Shown here one piece after another: positions 15,173-23,962 of a DNA stretch of 64,000 nucleotides. Position 1 is the first letter of the stretch, and each line of letters begins with the position of its first letter. The notes below the pieces were generated by a model. That model did not search any database and was not told the origin of the DNA. It was given only the letters and a program-made list of their open reading frames with translations. Source of the stretch: Sulfuritalea sp. (lineage in GTDB: Bacteria > Pseudomonadota > Gammaproteobacteria > Burkholderiales > Rhodocyclaceae); the NCBI GenBank assembly GCA_016708585.1, contig JADJFK010000004.1, positions 1 through 64,000 on the forward strand, read 5' to 3'. Both the position numbers and the translations under genes were made by a program.

Positions 15173-18151
15173 ATGTCATTTACAGAATCCAACACCGTCG
15201 AAGCCTATCTCTATGACCTGCTCTCTGGCCCGGCCAGACCTGTCGCGGTCAACGTAATTCAGGAGCCGGAAAGCCATTACGGCCGCGCCCACAAGGGCCT
15301 CGGCTGGCGCCGTATCGCCAGCGCCGACTTTCCGCGTCAAACGCAGGAAGTGCTGGTTGAAAAATGGGTGCGCGAGGCGCTGATTCGCCTCAATCCGGAA
15401 ATCGCCGCCCAGCCCGATCGTGCCGATGAGGTGCTCTACAAGCTGCGCGCCATCATTCTCTCGGTACGTTCCGACGGCCTGATTCGTGCCAACGAGGAAA
15501 TGACTGCTTGGTTGCGCGGCGAGCGTTCCATGCCTTTCGGCCAGAACAATGAGCATGTACCGGTGCGGCTGATCGAGTTCGACAACCTGGACCAGAACCA
15601 GTACGTCGTCACTCAGCAATTCGTCTACCGCGCCGGCAGCGCCGAGCGTCGGGCTGACCTGGTATTGCTGGTAAATGGCTTTCCTCTGGTGCTGATCGAG
15701 GCAAAAACACCGACACGCTCGGCCGTGAGCTGGGTCGATGGCGCGGTGCAGGTGCATGACGACTATGAGAAGTACGTGCCGGAACTGTTCGTCTGCAACG
15801 TGTTCTCGGTGGCCACCGAGGGCAAGGAATATCACTACGGTTCGCTCGGACTGCCGGTCAAGGATTGGGGACCGTGGAATCTGGATGCGGATGGCGGCGA
15901 CCCACAGCGGCATCCTTTGCACGGACTAAAGCTCGCCGCCGAAAGCATGCTGCGGCCGCACGTGGTGCTGGACATCCTCTCCAGTTTCACCCTGTTCGCC
16001 ACGGACAAGAAGCAGCGCCGCATCAAGATCATTTGCCGCTACCAGCAATACGAAGCCGCAAACAAGATCGTCGAGCGGGTGCTGGCCGGCTATCCGAAAA
16101 AAGGTTTGATCTGGCATTTTCAGGGCTCGGGCAAGTCGTTGCTGATGGTGTTCGCGGCGCAGAAGCTACGACTGCACCCTGGCCTGAAAAATCCGACAGT
16201 GCTGATCGTGGTGGATCGCATTGACCTCGATACCCAGATCACCGGCACATTCACCGGAGCGGACATTCCGAATCTGGAGAAGGCCGAGACACGCGACAAG
16301 CTGCAGCAATTGCTGGCGCAGGACGTGCGCAAGATCATCATCACCACGATCTTCAAGTTCGGCGAGGCCGATGGAGCTTTGAACGAGCGCAGCAACATCA
16401 TCGCACTGGTGGATGAGGCGCACCGCACCCAGGAAGGCGACCTCGGCCGCAAGATGCGCGACGCCCTGCCGAATGCCTTCCTCTTCGGCCTGACCGGTAC
16501 GCCGATCAACCGTTTCGACAAGAACACCTTCTACGCCTTCGGCGCCGATGAGGATGCCAAGGGCTACATGAGCCGCTACGGATTCGAGGAGTCGATCCGC
16601 GACGGGGCGACGCTCAAGCTGCACTTCGAGCCGCGCCTGGTGGAGTTGCATATCGACAAGGCCGCCATCGACGCCACGTTCAAGGAAATGACCGGAGGCC
16701 TCTCGGACCTCGACAAGGACCACCTCGGCAAGACCGCCGCCAAGATGGCTGTGCTGGTGAAGACGCCGGAGCGCATCCGGCACGTGTGCGAGGACATCGT
16801 CCAGCACTTCCAGAACAAGGTGGAGCCGAACGGATTCAAGGGCCAGATCGTCACCTTCGACCGCGAGTCCTGCCTGCTCTACAAGACCGAACTGGACAAG
16901 CTGCTGCCGCCCGAAGCCAGCGACGTCGTGATGACGGTGAATGCCAACGAGCCGCAGTACAAACCCTTCGCTCGCGGCCGCGACGAGGAAGAGCGGCTGC
17001 TCGACCGATTCCGCGACCCCAACGACCCGCTGAAACTGCTGATCGTCACCTCCAAGCTGCTGACCGGCTTTGACGCACCGATTTTGCAGGCCATGTATCT
17101 CGATAAGCCACTGCGCGACCACACGCTGTTGCAGGCGATCTGCCGAGTGAACCGCACCTACTCGGAACAGAAAACCCACGGCCTGATCGTCGATTACCTC
17201 GGCATCTTCGACGACGTGGCCAAGGCGCTGGAGTTCGACGAGAAGGGCATTACGGCCGTGGTGTCGAATATCCAGGAACTCAAGGACAGGTTGCCGGAGG
17301 CAATGCAAAAGTGTTTGGCATTCTTCGCTGGTGTCGATCGCACGGTCGAGGGCTACGAGGGACTGATCGCGGCCCAGCAATGCCTGCCCAACAATACGGT
17401 ACGCGACAATTTCGCCGGTGAGTACAGCCTGCTCGGCAAACTGTGGGAGGCGATTTCTCCCGATCCTATCCTCGGCCAGTACGAGAAGGACTACAAGTGG
17501 CTGTCGCAGGTGTATCAGTCAGTGCAGCCATCCAGCGGCCACGGCAAGCTGATATGGCATTCGCTCGGCGCGAAGACCATCGAGCTGATCCACCAGAATG
17601 TACATGTCGATGCAGTGCGCGACGATCTCGATACCCTGGTGCTGGATGCCGATCTGCTGGAGGCGGTGCTTTCCAGTCCCGATCCAAAGAAGGCCAAGGA
17701 GATCGAGATCAAGGTGGCCCGGCGCCTGCGCAAGCATCTGGGCAATCCGAAATTCAAGGCGCTATCGGAGCGGCTGGATGCCCTGCGGGACCGCTTTGAG
17801 TCCGGCGTGCTTAACAGCGTGGAATTCCTCAAGCAACTGCTCCAGATCGCCAAAGAGGTGCTGCAGGCCGAGAAGGAAATCCCGCCCGAAGAGGATGAAG
17901 ATCGCGGCAAGGCGGCGCTGACTGAATTGTTCGCCGAGGTAAAAACCGCTGAGACGCCGATCATGGTTGAGCGTGTGGTGACGGATATCGATGAGATTGT
18001 TCGCCTGGTTCGCTTCCCCGGCTGGCAGGACACGCTGGCTGGCGAACGGGAAATCAAGAAGGCCCTGCGCAAGGCCCTGTTCAAGTACAAGCTGCATGCC
18101 GACGAGGATCTGTTCGAGAAGGCCTACACCTACATCCGGCAATACTATTGA
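15173..18151 (+). CDS. hsdR: Type I restriction endonuclease motor subunit HsdR
   Basis: This 992-residue protein has an N-terminal PD-(D/E)xK nuclease with D162 (ERRADLVLLVNG) and E176-A-K178 (LIEAKTP). The SF2 translocase has Walker A QGSGKS (317-322), DEAH 414-417, FGLTGTPI and a second RecA-like domain (LLIVTSKLLTGFDAP, AICRVNRTY). A C-terminal helical region binds the methylase core. It cuts unmethylated DNA after ATP-driven translocation. All signature residues are present, so it should be active if a working M2S forms. A copy of the genome's dispersed repeat lies at 15308-15331 and codes for RRIASADF in the N-terminal region. Confidence 0.95.
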   Translation: MSFTESNTVEAYLYDLLSGPARPVAVNVIQEPESHYGRAHKGLGWRRIASADFPRQTQEVLVEKWVREALIRLNPEIAAQPDRADEVLYKLRAIILSVRSDGLIRANEEMTAWLRGERSMPFGQNNEHVPVRLIEFDNLDQNQYVVTQQFVYRAGSAERRADLVLLVNGFPLVLIEAKTPTRSAVSWVDGAVQVHDDYEKYVPELFVCNVFSVATEGKEYHYGSLGLPVKDWGPWNLDADGGDPQRHPLHGLKLAAESMLRPHVVLDILSSFTLFATDKKQRRIKIICRYQQYEAANKIVERVLAGYPKKGLIWHFQGSGKSLLMVFAAQKLRLHPGLKNPTVLIVVDRIDLDTQITGTFTGADIPNLEKAETRDKLQQLLAQDVRKIIITTIFKFGEADGALNERSNIIALVDEAHRTQEGDLGRKMRDALPNAFLFGLTGTPINRFDKNTFYAFGADEDAKGYMSRYGFEESIRDGATLKLHFEPRLVELHIDKAAIDATFKEMTGGLSDLDKDHLGKTAAKMAVLVKTPERIRHVCEDIVQHFQNKVEPNGFKGQIVTFDRESCLLYKTELDKLLPPEASDVVMTVNANEPQYKPFARGRDEEERLLDRFRDPNDPLKLLIVTSKLLTGFDAPILQAMYLDKPLRDHTLLQAICRVNRTYSEQKTHGLIVDYLGIFDDVAKALEFDEKGITAVVSNIQELKDRLPEAMQKCLAFFAGVDRTVEGYEGLIAAQQCLPNNTVRDNFAGEYSLLGKLWEAISPDPILGQYEKDYKWLSQVYQSVQPSSGHGKLIWHSLGAKTIELIHQNVHVDAVRDDLDTLVLDADLLEAVLSSPDPKKAKEIEIKVARRLRKHLGNPKFKALSERLDALRDRFESGVLNSVEFLKQLLQIAKEVLQAEKEIPPEEDEDRGKAALTELFAEVKTAETPIMVERVVTDIDEIVRLVRFPGWQDTLAGEREIKKALRKALFKYKLHADEDLFEKAYTYIRQYY
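15308..15331 (-). repeat. Dispersed 24-bp repeat, copy inside hsdR
   Basis: On the minus strand it reads AAGTCGGCGCTGG then CGATACGGCG, a perfect match to the consensus. It lies in the coding sequence of hsdR and contributes RRIASADF without breaking the frame. It is the only copy I found in the accessory half. Confidence 0.6.
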
Positions 18152-18186
18152 TGCAGCCCGAAGCTGCCACGGGTGCCGCTGACGTG

Positions 18187-18354
18187 TTTACAAGTTAAAG
18201 AAGTTAATTCGCGCGCGCGGGTTACGAATCCGCTTCCCCTTGGCCCGCAAGACATTGCAGGCTGTTGGCGCGTGTAAAACCCCGATACGCGCTGCGTCTG
18301 AAACCCCGTGCCTGGCGCGCCTGAAACCCCGATAGCTGAGCGTGTGAAACCCCG
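18187..18354. other. Iteron array and AT-rich segment: probable RepA-dependent origin
   Basis: Four direct repeats ending in TGAAACCCCG-type cores lie downstream of repA: AAACCCCG at 18277-18284, 18301-18308, 18324-18331 and 18347-18354. Periods are 24, 23 and 23 bases, about two helical turns, as in plasmid iterons. The leftward flank contains a short AT-rich stretch (about 18187-18210), possibly the unwinding element. I saw no convincing DnaA box. Next to a plasmid-type initiator gene this is most simply a replication origin. Confidence 0.75.
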
Positions 18355-18378
18355 GCGTGAATAGTTTGGATCGACTCA

Positions 18379-19299
18379 CTATTTCGCCTTGGCCAGTCGA
18401 TTCACTACCTGGGCCGGATCGCGAGAGATGAAGCGGACCTTGCCGGCAGCGGTTACGGTCACACGATAGTCCGGCAGGCTATCGCCGGCGGCAATCTTGT
18501 TCACCTCGGCGCGAAACTGCCGCGCGCGTTCAACGGTGCTGCCGCATTTGTGGCGCAGTGCTTCGAAGCCAATTTCCCAGAGGCCCTGCCGACCGGCGTG
18601 CTTGCGGGCAATTTCATACATGCGCCGCTCCAAGGGCTTGCGGAGCCCGAAGTACGCGGGGTTGAGTGTCAATATCTCACTGGCCTTGATCGCGTTGTAG
18701 AGCCACTCCGAGATCGTCACGCAGATTGCCGCCTTTCGCTCATCCTCTTTGCCGGCCTCGATCACAGTCCATGCGTCGATCAGGCCGAAAGAGGTTGTGA
18801 TTTCCCTGCCGCCGGTCTTGATGTTGGTTTTGATTGTCGTGCCACGAAGACGATCCAGGGTCTGCTTCAATCTCCGGTAGTCGTCTGACCAGGTGTTCTT
18901 CCCGGTGACCTTAAGGTAGTTATAGCCACTGAAACTGACCGTCCGCGAAGGAGTCTCGCCGCGATTGAAGGCCGCGACCAGATGGCTTTCGATGTAGATG
19001 AGCAAGTCTTTGTCGTGCATGGTGGCGCGGCCGTAGGCACTGGGTGCGACTTCGATCGACTTCTTGCCGTCGCTTGAATTCCAGCGCCAAACACGCAGGT
19101 CTCGCTTCGTCGCCAAAGTGAATACAGCAGCTTCCATGGTGGCCATGTCATCCTTGAATGCCAGATCTGGAATTGCGCATATCGAGAATGCAAGTTCCTT
19201 TCCGACCCGGTCATTTTCATTCCAACTGAATCTCTGTCGACTCGATTCCTTGAGTCGTGCCAGCTTTTCCGTCAGGACAAATGGAGCGTCATCAGCCAT
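18379..19299 (-). CDS. repA: Plasmid replication initiator protein A
   Basis: This 306-residue protein belongs to the replication initiator protein A family of broad-host-range and proteobacterial plasmids. Typical segments are KELAFSICAIPDLAFKDDM and KPLERRMYEIARKHAG, with paired winged-helix-like regions (about 90-200 and 205-300). It binds iterons to open the origin; four iterons lie immediately beyond its 3' end. There are no partition or copy-control genes beside it. Its presence in chromosomal DNA means the island carries, or descends from, a plasmid replicon. The start MADDAPFVLTEK has no rival nearby. Confidence 0.88.
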   Translation of the reverse strand: MADDAPFVLTEKLARLKESSRQRFSWNENDRVGKELAFSICAIPDLAFKDDMATMEAAVFTLATKRDLRVWRWNSSDGKKSIEVAPSAYGRATMHDKDLLIYIESHLVAAFNRGETPSRTVSFSGYNYLKVTGKNTWSDDYRRLKQTLDRLRGTTIKTNIKTGGREITTSFGLIDAWTVIEAGKEDERKAAICVTISEWLYNAIKASEILTLNPAYFGLRKPLERRMYEIARKHAGRQGLWEIGFEALRHKCGSTVERARQFRAEVNKIAAGDSLPDYRVTVTAAGKVRFISRDPAQVVNRLAKAK

Positions 19300-19544
19300 G
19301 ACATCTTTGTATCAGGCTGCCCCTGCAATTCTGGGGATCAAAAGCGCACAGTTTGGTGGTGTTACGGAAGTCGACCTGTGCAGCGGATGTACGATTTTTC
19401 GCGATAAAGCTGCGTGAGCTGTAGTGCTGGTCTACTGGCAGTCGCCTGGCGCGTTCCAAACGCGGTTAGCTGCCACCGCTTTACCCGTGGGGTGCACTGG
19501 CAGTCGACTACCGGTCGTTAAGGTTTTCAGCGAACTCGGCCAGT
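19300..19544. other. Spacer between repA start and recombinase partner
   Basis: There is no gene here. It carries two copies of CTGGCAGTCG (near 19434 and 19497) in the same orientation, about 60 bases apart. The segment must hold the repA promoter on the minus strand, but I could not single it out. Confidence 0.4.
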
Positions 19545-19883
19545 TCAAGTCGCATTTCGCGGTCTAGCCAGCTTTGCCGGCCGGCCCCCCTTACCAGGCT
19601 TGCACCATGACCCCTGAAGATGCGGCGCCCAGTCAGGCCAGTGACCGAGCACGGCAGCGAGTGCGCGTGCGGTACGCCAGTAATCGTAGCGGGTGCTGAT
19701 CGAGAGCGAGGTCGCCCACCGATCGAGCACCCAGCGCACGTGCTTGGCCTGCCATTGGTGCGGATCGCCGACGCCGAATCGATCCTGAATCGCGTCAGCG
19801 ATGCGCTCACCACGTTTAATGTGCGCGCTGATGCTGGCGCGCGATCCAGGCATGGCGCGCCGGAGCAGCAGTGCAATGCTCAC
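19545..19883 (-). CDS. Small partner protein of the tyrosine recombinase
   Basis: This 112-residue protein starts at a GTG that overlaps the recombinase stop (GTGA), so it is translationally coupled. The middle (AHIKRGERIADAIQDRF, QAKHVRWVLDRWATSL, STRYDYWRTARALAAVLG) is helical and resembles the SAM-like core-binding half of tyrosine recombinases, without a catalytic domain. It could be a directionality factor or a recombinase accessory. An overlapping frame of similar length on the same strand lacks this organisation and was discarded. Confidence 0.55.
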   Translation of the reverse strand: MSIALLLRRAMPGSRASISAHIKRGERIADAIQDRFGVGDPHQWQAKHVRWVLDRWATSLSISTRYDYWRTARALAAVLGHWPDWAPHLQGSWCKPGKGGRPAKLARPRNAT

Positions 19884-20926
19884 TTTTGGGCTGCTTTCAG
19901 GGCGGCTCTCAGGGCTTTGCTTGCCTCATACTTCCTGTTCTGCAGTAAAAACCGATGCGCCGAGTAATCACCAATGTATTCCTCGATCACATCACGTCGT
20001 TCGTGCCCCAGTTCCATGGTGATCGTGTCAATGGTTTTCCAGTGGATGCGATATCCCGCGCAATTGTCCGACAAGAACACGGGCGCCAGATAGCCGCTGA
20101 GATCCTCGTATCGTTGGCAGGCATATGCAGCGCGTAGTTCGTGAAACCCCTTGATCCCCAGTTTGTGCAGAGGCAAACGGGCACGATTGATCTCGCCATT
20201 GTTCACGAAGCTGACATAAGTCTCATCGGGCAGCAGCATGTTTTTGTCGCACCCCACGCTCCGACAGATGCGTTCTGCTTCAGCCAGGAGGTACTGCCCC
20301 TTTCGATCACACGGCACCCATCGTTCAATCTCGTTGCCCCGTCCGCCTTTGGTACCTTCGCGTACGTCAATCTCGCCGCGCTCCCGTGCTTGTTTGATCC
20401 AGTCGGAAATATTGGTGAGGACGGCCTCCCTCAGGCGCACGCCGAAGTAGCGGCAGAGCAATACAACAACCTGCGCGCGCGGCATGCCCTGTTTAGCAAG
20501 CTGTTCGCCAGCAGCAACGACTTGGCTCCAATCTTGGCCGGTTGGGGGTTCGCTGCGATAAGTGACACGTCGCCCAACCCAGTCGGAGGGTGATGCAATT
20601 CGAATGGGTAGAGGCCCGCGCATCGCCTCGAGCACGACATTGACGCTGGAAATCAGATTCTGCGCGTAGGCCACATCCAGGGTTTCGTCCATGACGCACT
20701 TGCAGAGCATGTCGGCGTATTCCTCAAGGTGCAGCTGGGTGACATCACGTGCATCCCGGATATCGCGGGTCGCCTGAATCCAGCGACAAAACAGGTTCCA
20801 GTGCTGGGCATGCGTGCTCACGGTGGCAAAGTGGCCATTGCCGTAATACTGTTCCAAAGCCTTGCGGCCCGCCCATTCGATTTGTTTGCCAAAGCCAAAA
20901 TTGCGGGTAGTCGGATACTTGCTCAT
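19880..20926 (-). CDS. Tyrosine recombinase, integrase_1-type
   Basis: This 348-residue protein has an N-terminal SAM-like core-binding domain (about 25-120, THAQHWNLFCRWIQATRD). The catalytic domain shows RYFGVRLREAV for Arg-I, HELRAAYACQRYEDL for the His/Arg box and GHERRDVIEEYIGDY with the nucleophilic Tyr. All catalytic positions appear present. I chose ATG 20926, not the longer frame from 20962, because AAGGAG stands just upstream. The family is found as integrase-domain proteins in proteobacterial islands. A long structured palindrome lies 80 bases upstream of its start and may be its target. Confidence 0.88.
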   Translation of the reverse strand: MSKYPTTRNFGFGKQIEWAGRKALEQYYGNGHFATVSTHAQHWNLFCRWIQATRDIRDARDVTQLHLEEYADMLCKCVMDETLDVAYAQNLISSVNVVLEAMRGPLPIRIASPSDWVGRRVTYRSEPPTGQDWSQVVAAGEQLAKQGMPRAQVVVLLCRYFGVRLREAVLTNISDWIKQARERGEIDVREGTKGGRGNEIERWVPCDRKGQYLLAEAERICRSVGCDKNMLLPDETYVSFVNNGEINRARLPLHKLGIKGFHELRAAYACQRYEDLSGYLAPVFLSDNCAGYRIHWKTIDTITMELGHERRDVIEEYIGDYSAHRFLLQNRKYEASKALRAALKAAQK

Positions 20927-21004
20927 CTCATCTCCTTGTTTTCGAGAGAACTGCATCGGCATCCCACGTGAGATGCCCGGTAGGTGACAGATGGCTGGAC
21001 GCCG

Positions 21005-21100
21005 ACCACTTGTTGGCGGAGATCGGAGCTGGGCGCTATGTCAAGCGCCCATGGACCTGTCGGGGTCCAGCCGCACTCCGATCCCCGCCAACCAAGTGGT
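21005..21100. repeat. Cloverleaf-like nested palindrome upstream of the recombinase
   Basis: The outer arms at 21005-21030 and 21074-21100 pair over about 25 bases with few mismatches (ACCACTTGTTGGCGG against CCGCCAACCAAGTGGT). Inside lie two perfect hairpins: GGGCGCT...AGCGCCC at 21031-21050 and TGGACC...GGTCCA at 21052-21069. As single strand this would fold into a three-way junction of about 96 nt. It is not a rho-independent terminator (no T-run). It could be a recombination site folded as single-stranded DNA, a replication primer site or a structured RNA. Confidence 0.7.
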
Positions 21101-21950
21101 GAGTGTTAACCCGGATTCGGCCGGGCACCGCGGAGTGCTGGTCGTCAGTCACGACCAGTTGAGGCCTGATTTGGGCTGGCCTCTCGCCCGTTTAAGCATT
21201 CGTGCACCATCGCTGAGGGCTTGCGCCCGGCGGGGGGATGGTTGCCGGCATGGCGGCCGGCAGCACGTTGCGTGTAGTGCGTAGAAACTTCATCGATCCC
21301 GATGCGTGGACGGCAGGGCACCATGACTGCTGACCACCAGCGGCGGTCCCAGTTATCGGGTTACGAGGGAGTTTTAGTGCGGGTTTTAGCGCGCGCTGGT
21401 ACCGCTTTCAGCCGCCGCTAAAGCCCGTCACGTCAGGGTTTGCTGTCTTTTCTATCTGCCACCGTCTCTTTGGGAAAACCCAATTTCAAAACGGCGCAAA
21501 CGAACCTCGGTTACGCATCGAGCGATGCGATCCCGATCAGACACCTGGCCACTTTCAGCCAGGAATTCAGATGCCAGAAGGCATCCGAGTCAAACTACTT
21601 TCAAACCATAATGACCCGGCGACTACATTGCCGGCCACGTCTCACATTTGATCGGGCTCGTTGTCTCGATCACTTCTAATGACAGCCGCAGCCTGGAAGC
21701 CACGGGCAGTCTCTCAAATGCTGATTGTTTCGAGTGGCCAGCTACCACTAACGTCCGAGCGCGTCATCGCAGTCGGTCATCACGCTTCGAATGCTAAAGA
21801 TGGCAGGAAGAAATAGCCACTGCCATACGGTGCACTTTTGTGCGCTTTTCACCAGGAATCCTTGCGATTGATTTGGTAATTTGTCGTTGTGCCGCAAATC
21901 CACCGATGCTGCGGAGAAGATCGACGGAGCACCGAACCAGGCGAGGTGAC
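21101..21950. other. 850-base stretch with no convincing gene
   Basis: Open frames here (for example 21440-21679 forward) are short, lack ribosome-binding sites and have composition unlike real proteins. The segment has no clear repeats beyond scattered short ones. It presumably contains the remains of deleted genes and the promoter for the gene at 21951. Confidence 0.5.
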
Positions 21951-22199
21951 ATGAGCGCAATTTTTGAATTTCCGATGGATGCAGAAATTCTCAGTAGCGA
22001 TGAGCTGATGCTTATCACTGGCAGCACCCGCAAAAAGGACCAGGTGGATTGGCTCACAAAAAACGGTTGGACGTTCCATAAGAACAAGGCCGGAGACCCC
22101 ATTGTCGGCCGGTTGTATGCGCGATTGAAACTTGCCGGAATAAACCCGCCGACCCTTGCCGGCGGCGGGTGGGTTCCAGATTTCTCCGGGATTCGATAA
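21951..22199 (+). CDS. DUF4224-like small protein (integrase partner)
   Basis: This 82-residue protein has the core EILSSDELMLITGSTRKKDQ followed by WLTKNGWTFHKNKAGDPIVG, the pattern of DUF4224 proteins. Such proteins commonly stand directly in front of phage-type tyrosine integrases and are thought to act as excisionase or regulator. The GAGGTGAC sequence before the ATG supports the start. The integrase begins three bases after its stop. Confidence 0.8.
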   Translation: MSAIFEFPMDAEILSSDELMLITGSTRKKDQVDWLTKNGWTFHKNKAGDPIVGRLYARLKLAGINPPTLAGGGWVPDFSGIR

Positions 22200-22202
22200 G
22201 CT

Positions 22203-23282
22203 ATGGACATGCGCACAAAATCCTCAGGTCGCGATCTCCCTCCCAGGATGCTCCGTCGAAAAAAGACGTTCGCTAGTGGCAAGGTCTGGATCGGCTATTA
22301 CTACAATGGCCGCGATGAGTCGGGGCGCCGTGTTGAGATCCCTCTCGGCACTGACCTGAATGAGGCAAAGCGCCGCTGGGCGGAACTTGACTGCAAGCCG
22401 GCGCCAGTCGAAACCGGCCTGATGAGTTTGATCTTCAGTCGCTACGAGCGGGACGTGATCCCGACGAAATCCATCCGAACCCAGAAGGACAACGACTACT
22501 CACTGAAGAATTTGCGTAAGGTGTTCGATACGGCGCCGATCGACGTCATTACACCGCAGCACATAGCGCAGTACCGCGATGCCCGGTCAGTCAAGGCCAA
22601 GGTGCGCGCCAACCGTGAGATCGCTCTGTTCTCTCATGTCTGGAATATGGCCCGCGAGTGGGGCTATACCGCGAAGGAAAATCCGTGTCGCGGTGTTCGG
22701 AAGAACCGTGAAACGCCGCGTGACTATTACGCAGACGACACCGTCTGGGCCGCCGTCTACGTCAAGGCGCCAGAAGAGGTGAAGGACGCGATGGATATTT
22801 CCTACCTCACTGGCCAGCGACCGGCCGATGTTCTCAAGATGATGGCTACAGACATCCGGGACGGTGCACTGGAAGTCAGGCAGAACAAAACCAAGAAGCG
22901 GCTACGGATTTTGCTCGACTACGCCAATGGCACTCGGAGCGAACTGGGCAAGGTTATCGACCGCATATCAGCCAGGCCGCGCAAGGTGCGCAGCCTATTC
23001 CTGGTGGCGACTCCGGCCGGAAGCTCCTTGAATCGGTGGACCCTGCGTATCAGGTTTGATGCAGCGCGCGCAGCGGCAGCCAAGGAGGCCGACGAAAATG
23101 AGACGCCAGAGATGAAGGCATTGGCAGCCCGCATCCGGGCATTCCAGTTCCGCGACATCAGGCCGAAGGCGGCGAGCGAAACCACCCTGGAGCACGCCCG
23201 CAAGCTACTCGGGCATACCGAGGGTCAGATTACCGAGACGGTCTACCGCCGGGTTGGTGAAGTGGTGAATCCGACGAAGTAA
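22203..23282 (+). CDS. Phage-type tyrosine integrase
   Basis: This 359-residue protein has an Arm/AP2-like N-terminus (about 10-60, GKVWIGYYYNGRDESG), a core-binding domain (about 70-170) and a catalytic domain. R206 lies in LTGQRPADVL, the second box is FRDIRPKAAS (Arg at the usual His position, a form I know from other integrases paired with DUF4224), and the nucleophile is Tyr348 (LLGHTEGQITETVYRR). It inserts and excises the element, typically at a tRNA gene. The tRNA-Ser at 25158-25467 is the obvious nearby target, with only two genes between. I found no second copy of that tRNA's 3' end in the window. Confidence 0.92.
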   Translation: MDMRTKSSGRDLPPRMLRRKKTFASGKVWIGYYYNGRDESGRRVEIPLGTDLNEAKRRWAELDCKPAPVETGLMSLIFSRYERDVIPTKSIRTQKDNDYSLKNLRKVFDTAPIDVITPQHIAQYRDARSVKAKVRANREIALFSHVWNMAREWGYTAKENPCRGVRKNRETPRDYYADDTVWAAVYVKAPEEVKDAMDISYLTGQRPADVLKMMATDIRDGALEVRQNKTKKRLRILLDYANGTRSELGKVIDRISARPRKVRSLFLVATPAGSSLNRWTLRIRFDAARAAAAKEADENETPEMKALAARIRAFQFRDIRPKAASETTLEHARKLLGHTEGQITETVYRRVGEVVNPTK

Positions 23283-23346
23283 ATCGGCCGGGTACGGTTT
23301 CGCTGCCTTGGTCATGGTGACCGGCGGAATACGGTGGACAGCTGAA

Positions 23347-23961
23347 TCACTTAGGCTTCTCCCGCTCCCAAACAATCGTAATCATTGCGGTGTGGTAGAT
23401 GTTGAAGACAAAGGAATGGAGCAGCATCAATAGATGCACCGTGGCAGCCGATACCAGCGCAAAACCAAACACTGTAGCTACTCTCGCCACACACTCGGAA
23501 CTATCTGCCAGCGTACCGATAAGCATCGAGAGCGGGCCACCTGAGGACGCAAATATCTTTATCCCGACGCATAATAGGCAGTACAGGATAAAGTTTGCCA
23601 TCGTGCGCATGAAGTGAAAAGCGATGTGCTTGATCTCTGGTAATCCGGAGCTGTCATTGCGCTCTGAGGCAAGGAACAGGAGGAGATCGGTCTTGGTGAC
23701 CGAGAGGTAGATCGTGAATCCGGCAATTAGAAAGGACAGGATATTCGTCGCAAAGCCAAAGCCGTAGTCGGCAACAGCACGAACCTTGTCAGCCAGTATG
23801 TGTGTTTTCTCTGGAGAAAGAGCCGCAAAGATGAGAGCAAGAAGAAATACAGAAGAAGAGACTACTTGATTGCGACGACTTACCGATATCGATCTTGCGG
23901 CCCGGTAAACGTCCACCAAATCTTTTTCGCGCAGAAGCTCTTCGCTTTCAATTTTCGCCAT
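23347..23961 (-). CDS. Four-helix membrane protein of an unrecognised two-gene operon
   Basis: This 204-residue protein has a short charged N-terminus (KIESEELLREKDLVDVYRAAR) and about four hydrophobic segments (near 35-50, 70-90, 120-140 and 165-190). It ends in a short basic tail. Its ATG follows the stop of the preceding gene by one base (TGAGATG), so the two are coupled. I do not recognise the family. Small four-helix membrane proteins paired with a cytosolic partner occur in several phage-defence systems (Kiwa is an example), but neither sequence nor gene order lets me assign it to one. GC content is lower than the backbone. Confidence 0.7.
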   Translation of the reverse strand: MAKIESEELLREKDLVDVYRAARSISVSRRNQVVSSSVFLLALIFAALSPEKTHILADKVRAVADYGFGFATNILSFLIAGFTIYLSVTKTDLLLFLASERNDSSGLPEIKHIAFHFMRTMANFILYCLLCVGIKIFASSGGPLSMLIGTLADSSECVARVATVFGFALVSAATVHLLMLLHSFVFNIYHTAMITIVWEREKPK

Positions 23962-23962
23962 C

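Noticed and set aside
6800..18151. BREX or DISARM locus
   Set aside because: Two methylases and a helicase are present, but there is no PglX/PglZ/BrxL or DrmA/B-like gene; the HsdS and HsdR subunits define a type I restriction system.
19508..19876. Alternative minus-strand frame overlapping the recombinase partner
   Set aside because: Rich in Arg, Ser and Cys with no structure; the frame coupled by GTGA to the recombinase is more protein-like.
21005..21100. Integron attC site
   Set aside because: The hairpin shape is suggestive, but I could not find the conserved core boxes at the stem ends and no gene cassettes or IntI-type integrase are present.
21440..21679. Forward frame of 79 codons
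   Set aside because: No ribosome-binding site, odd amino-acid composition and no link to neighbours.
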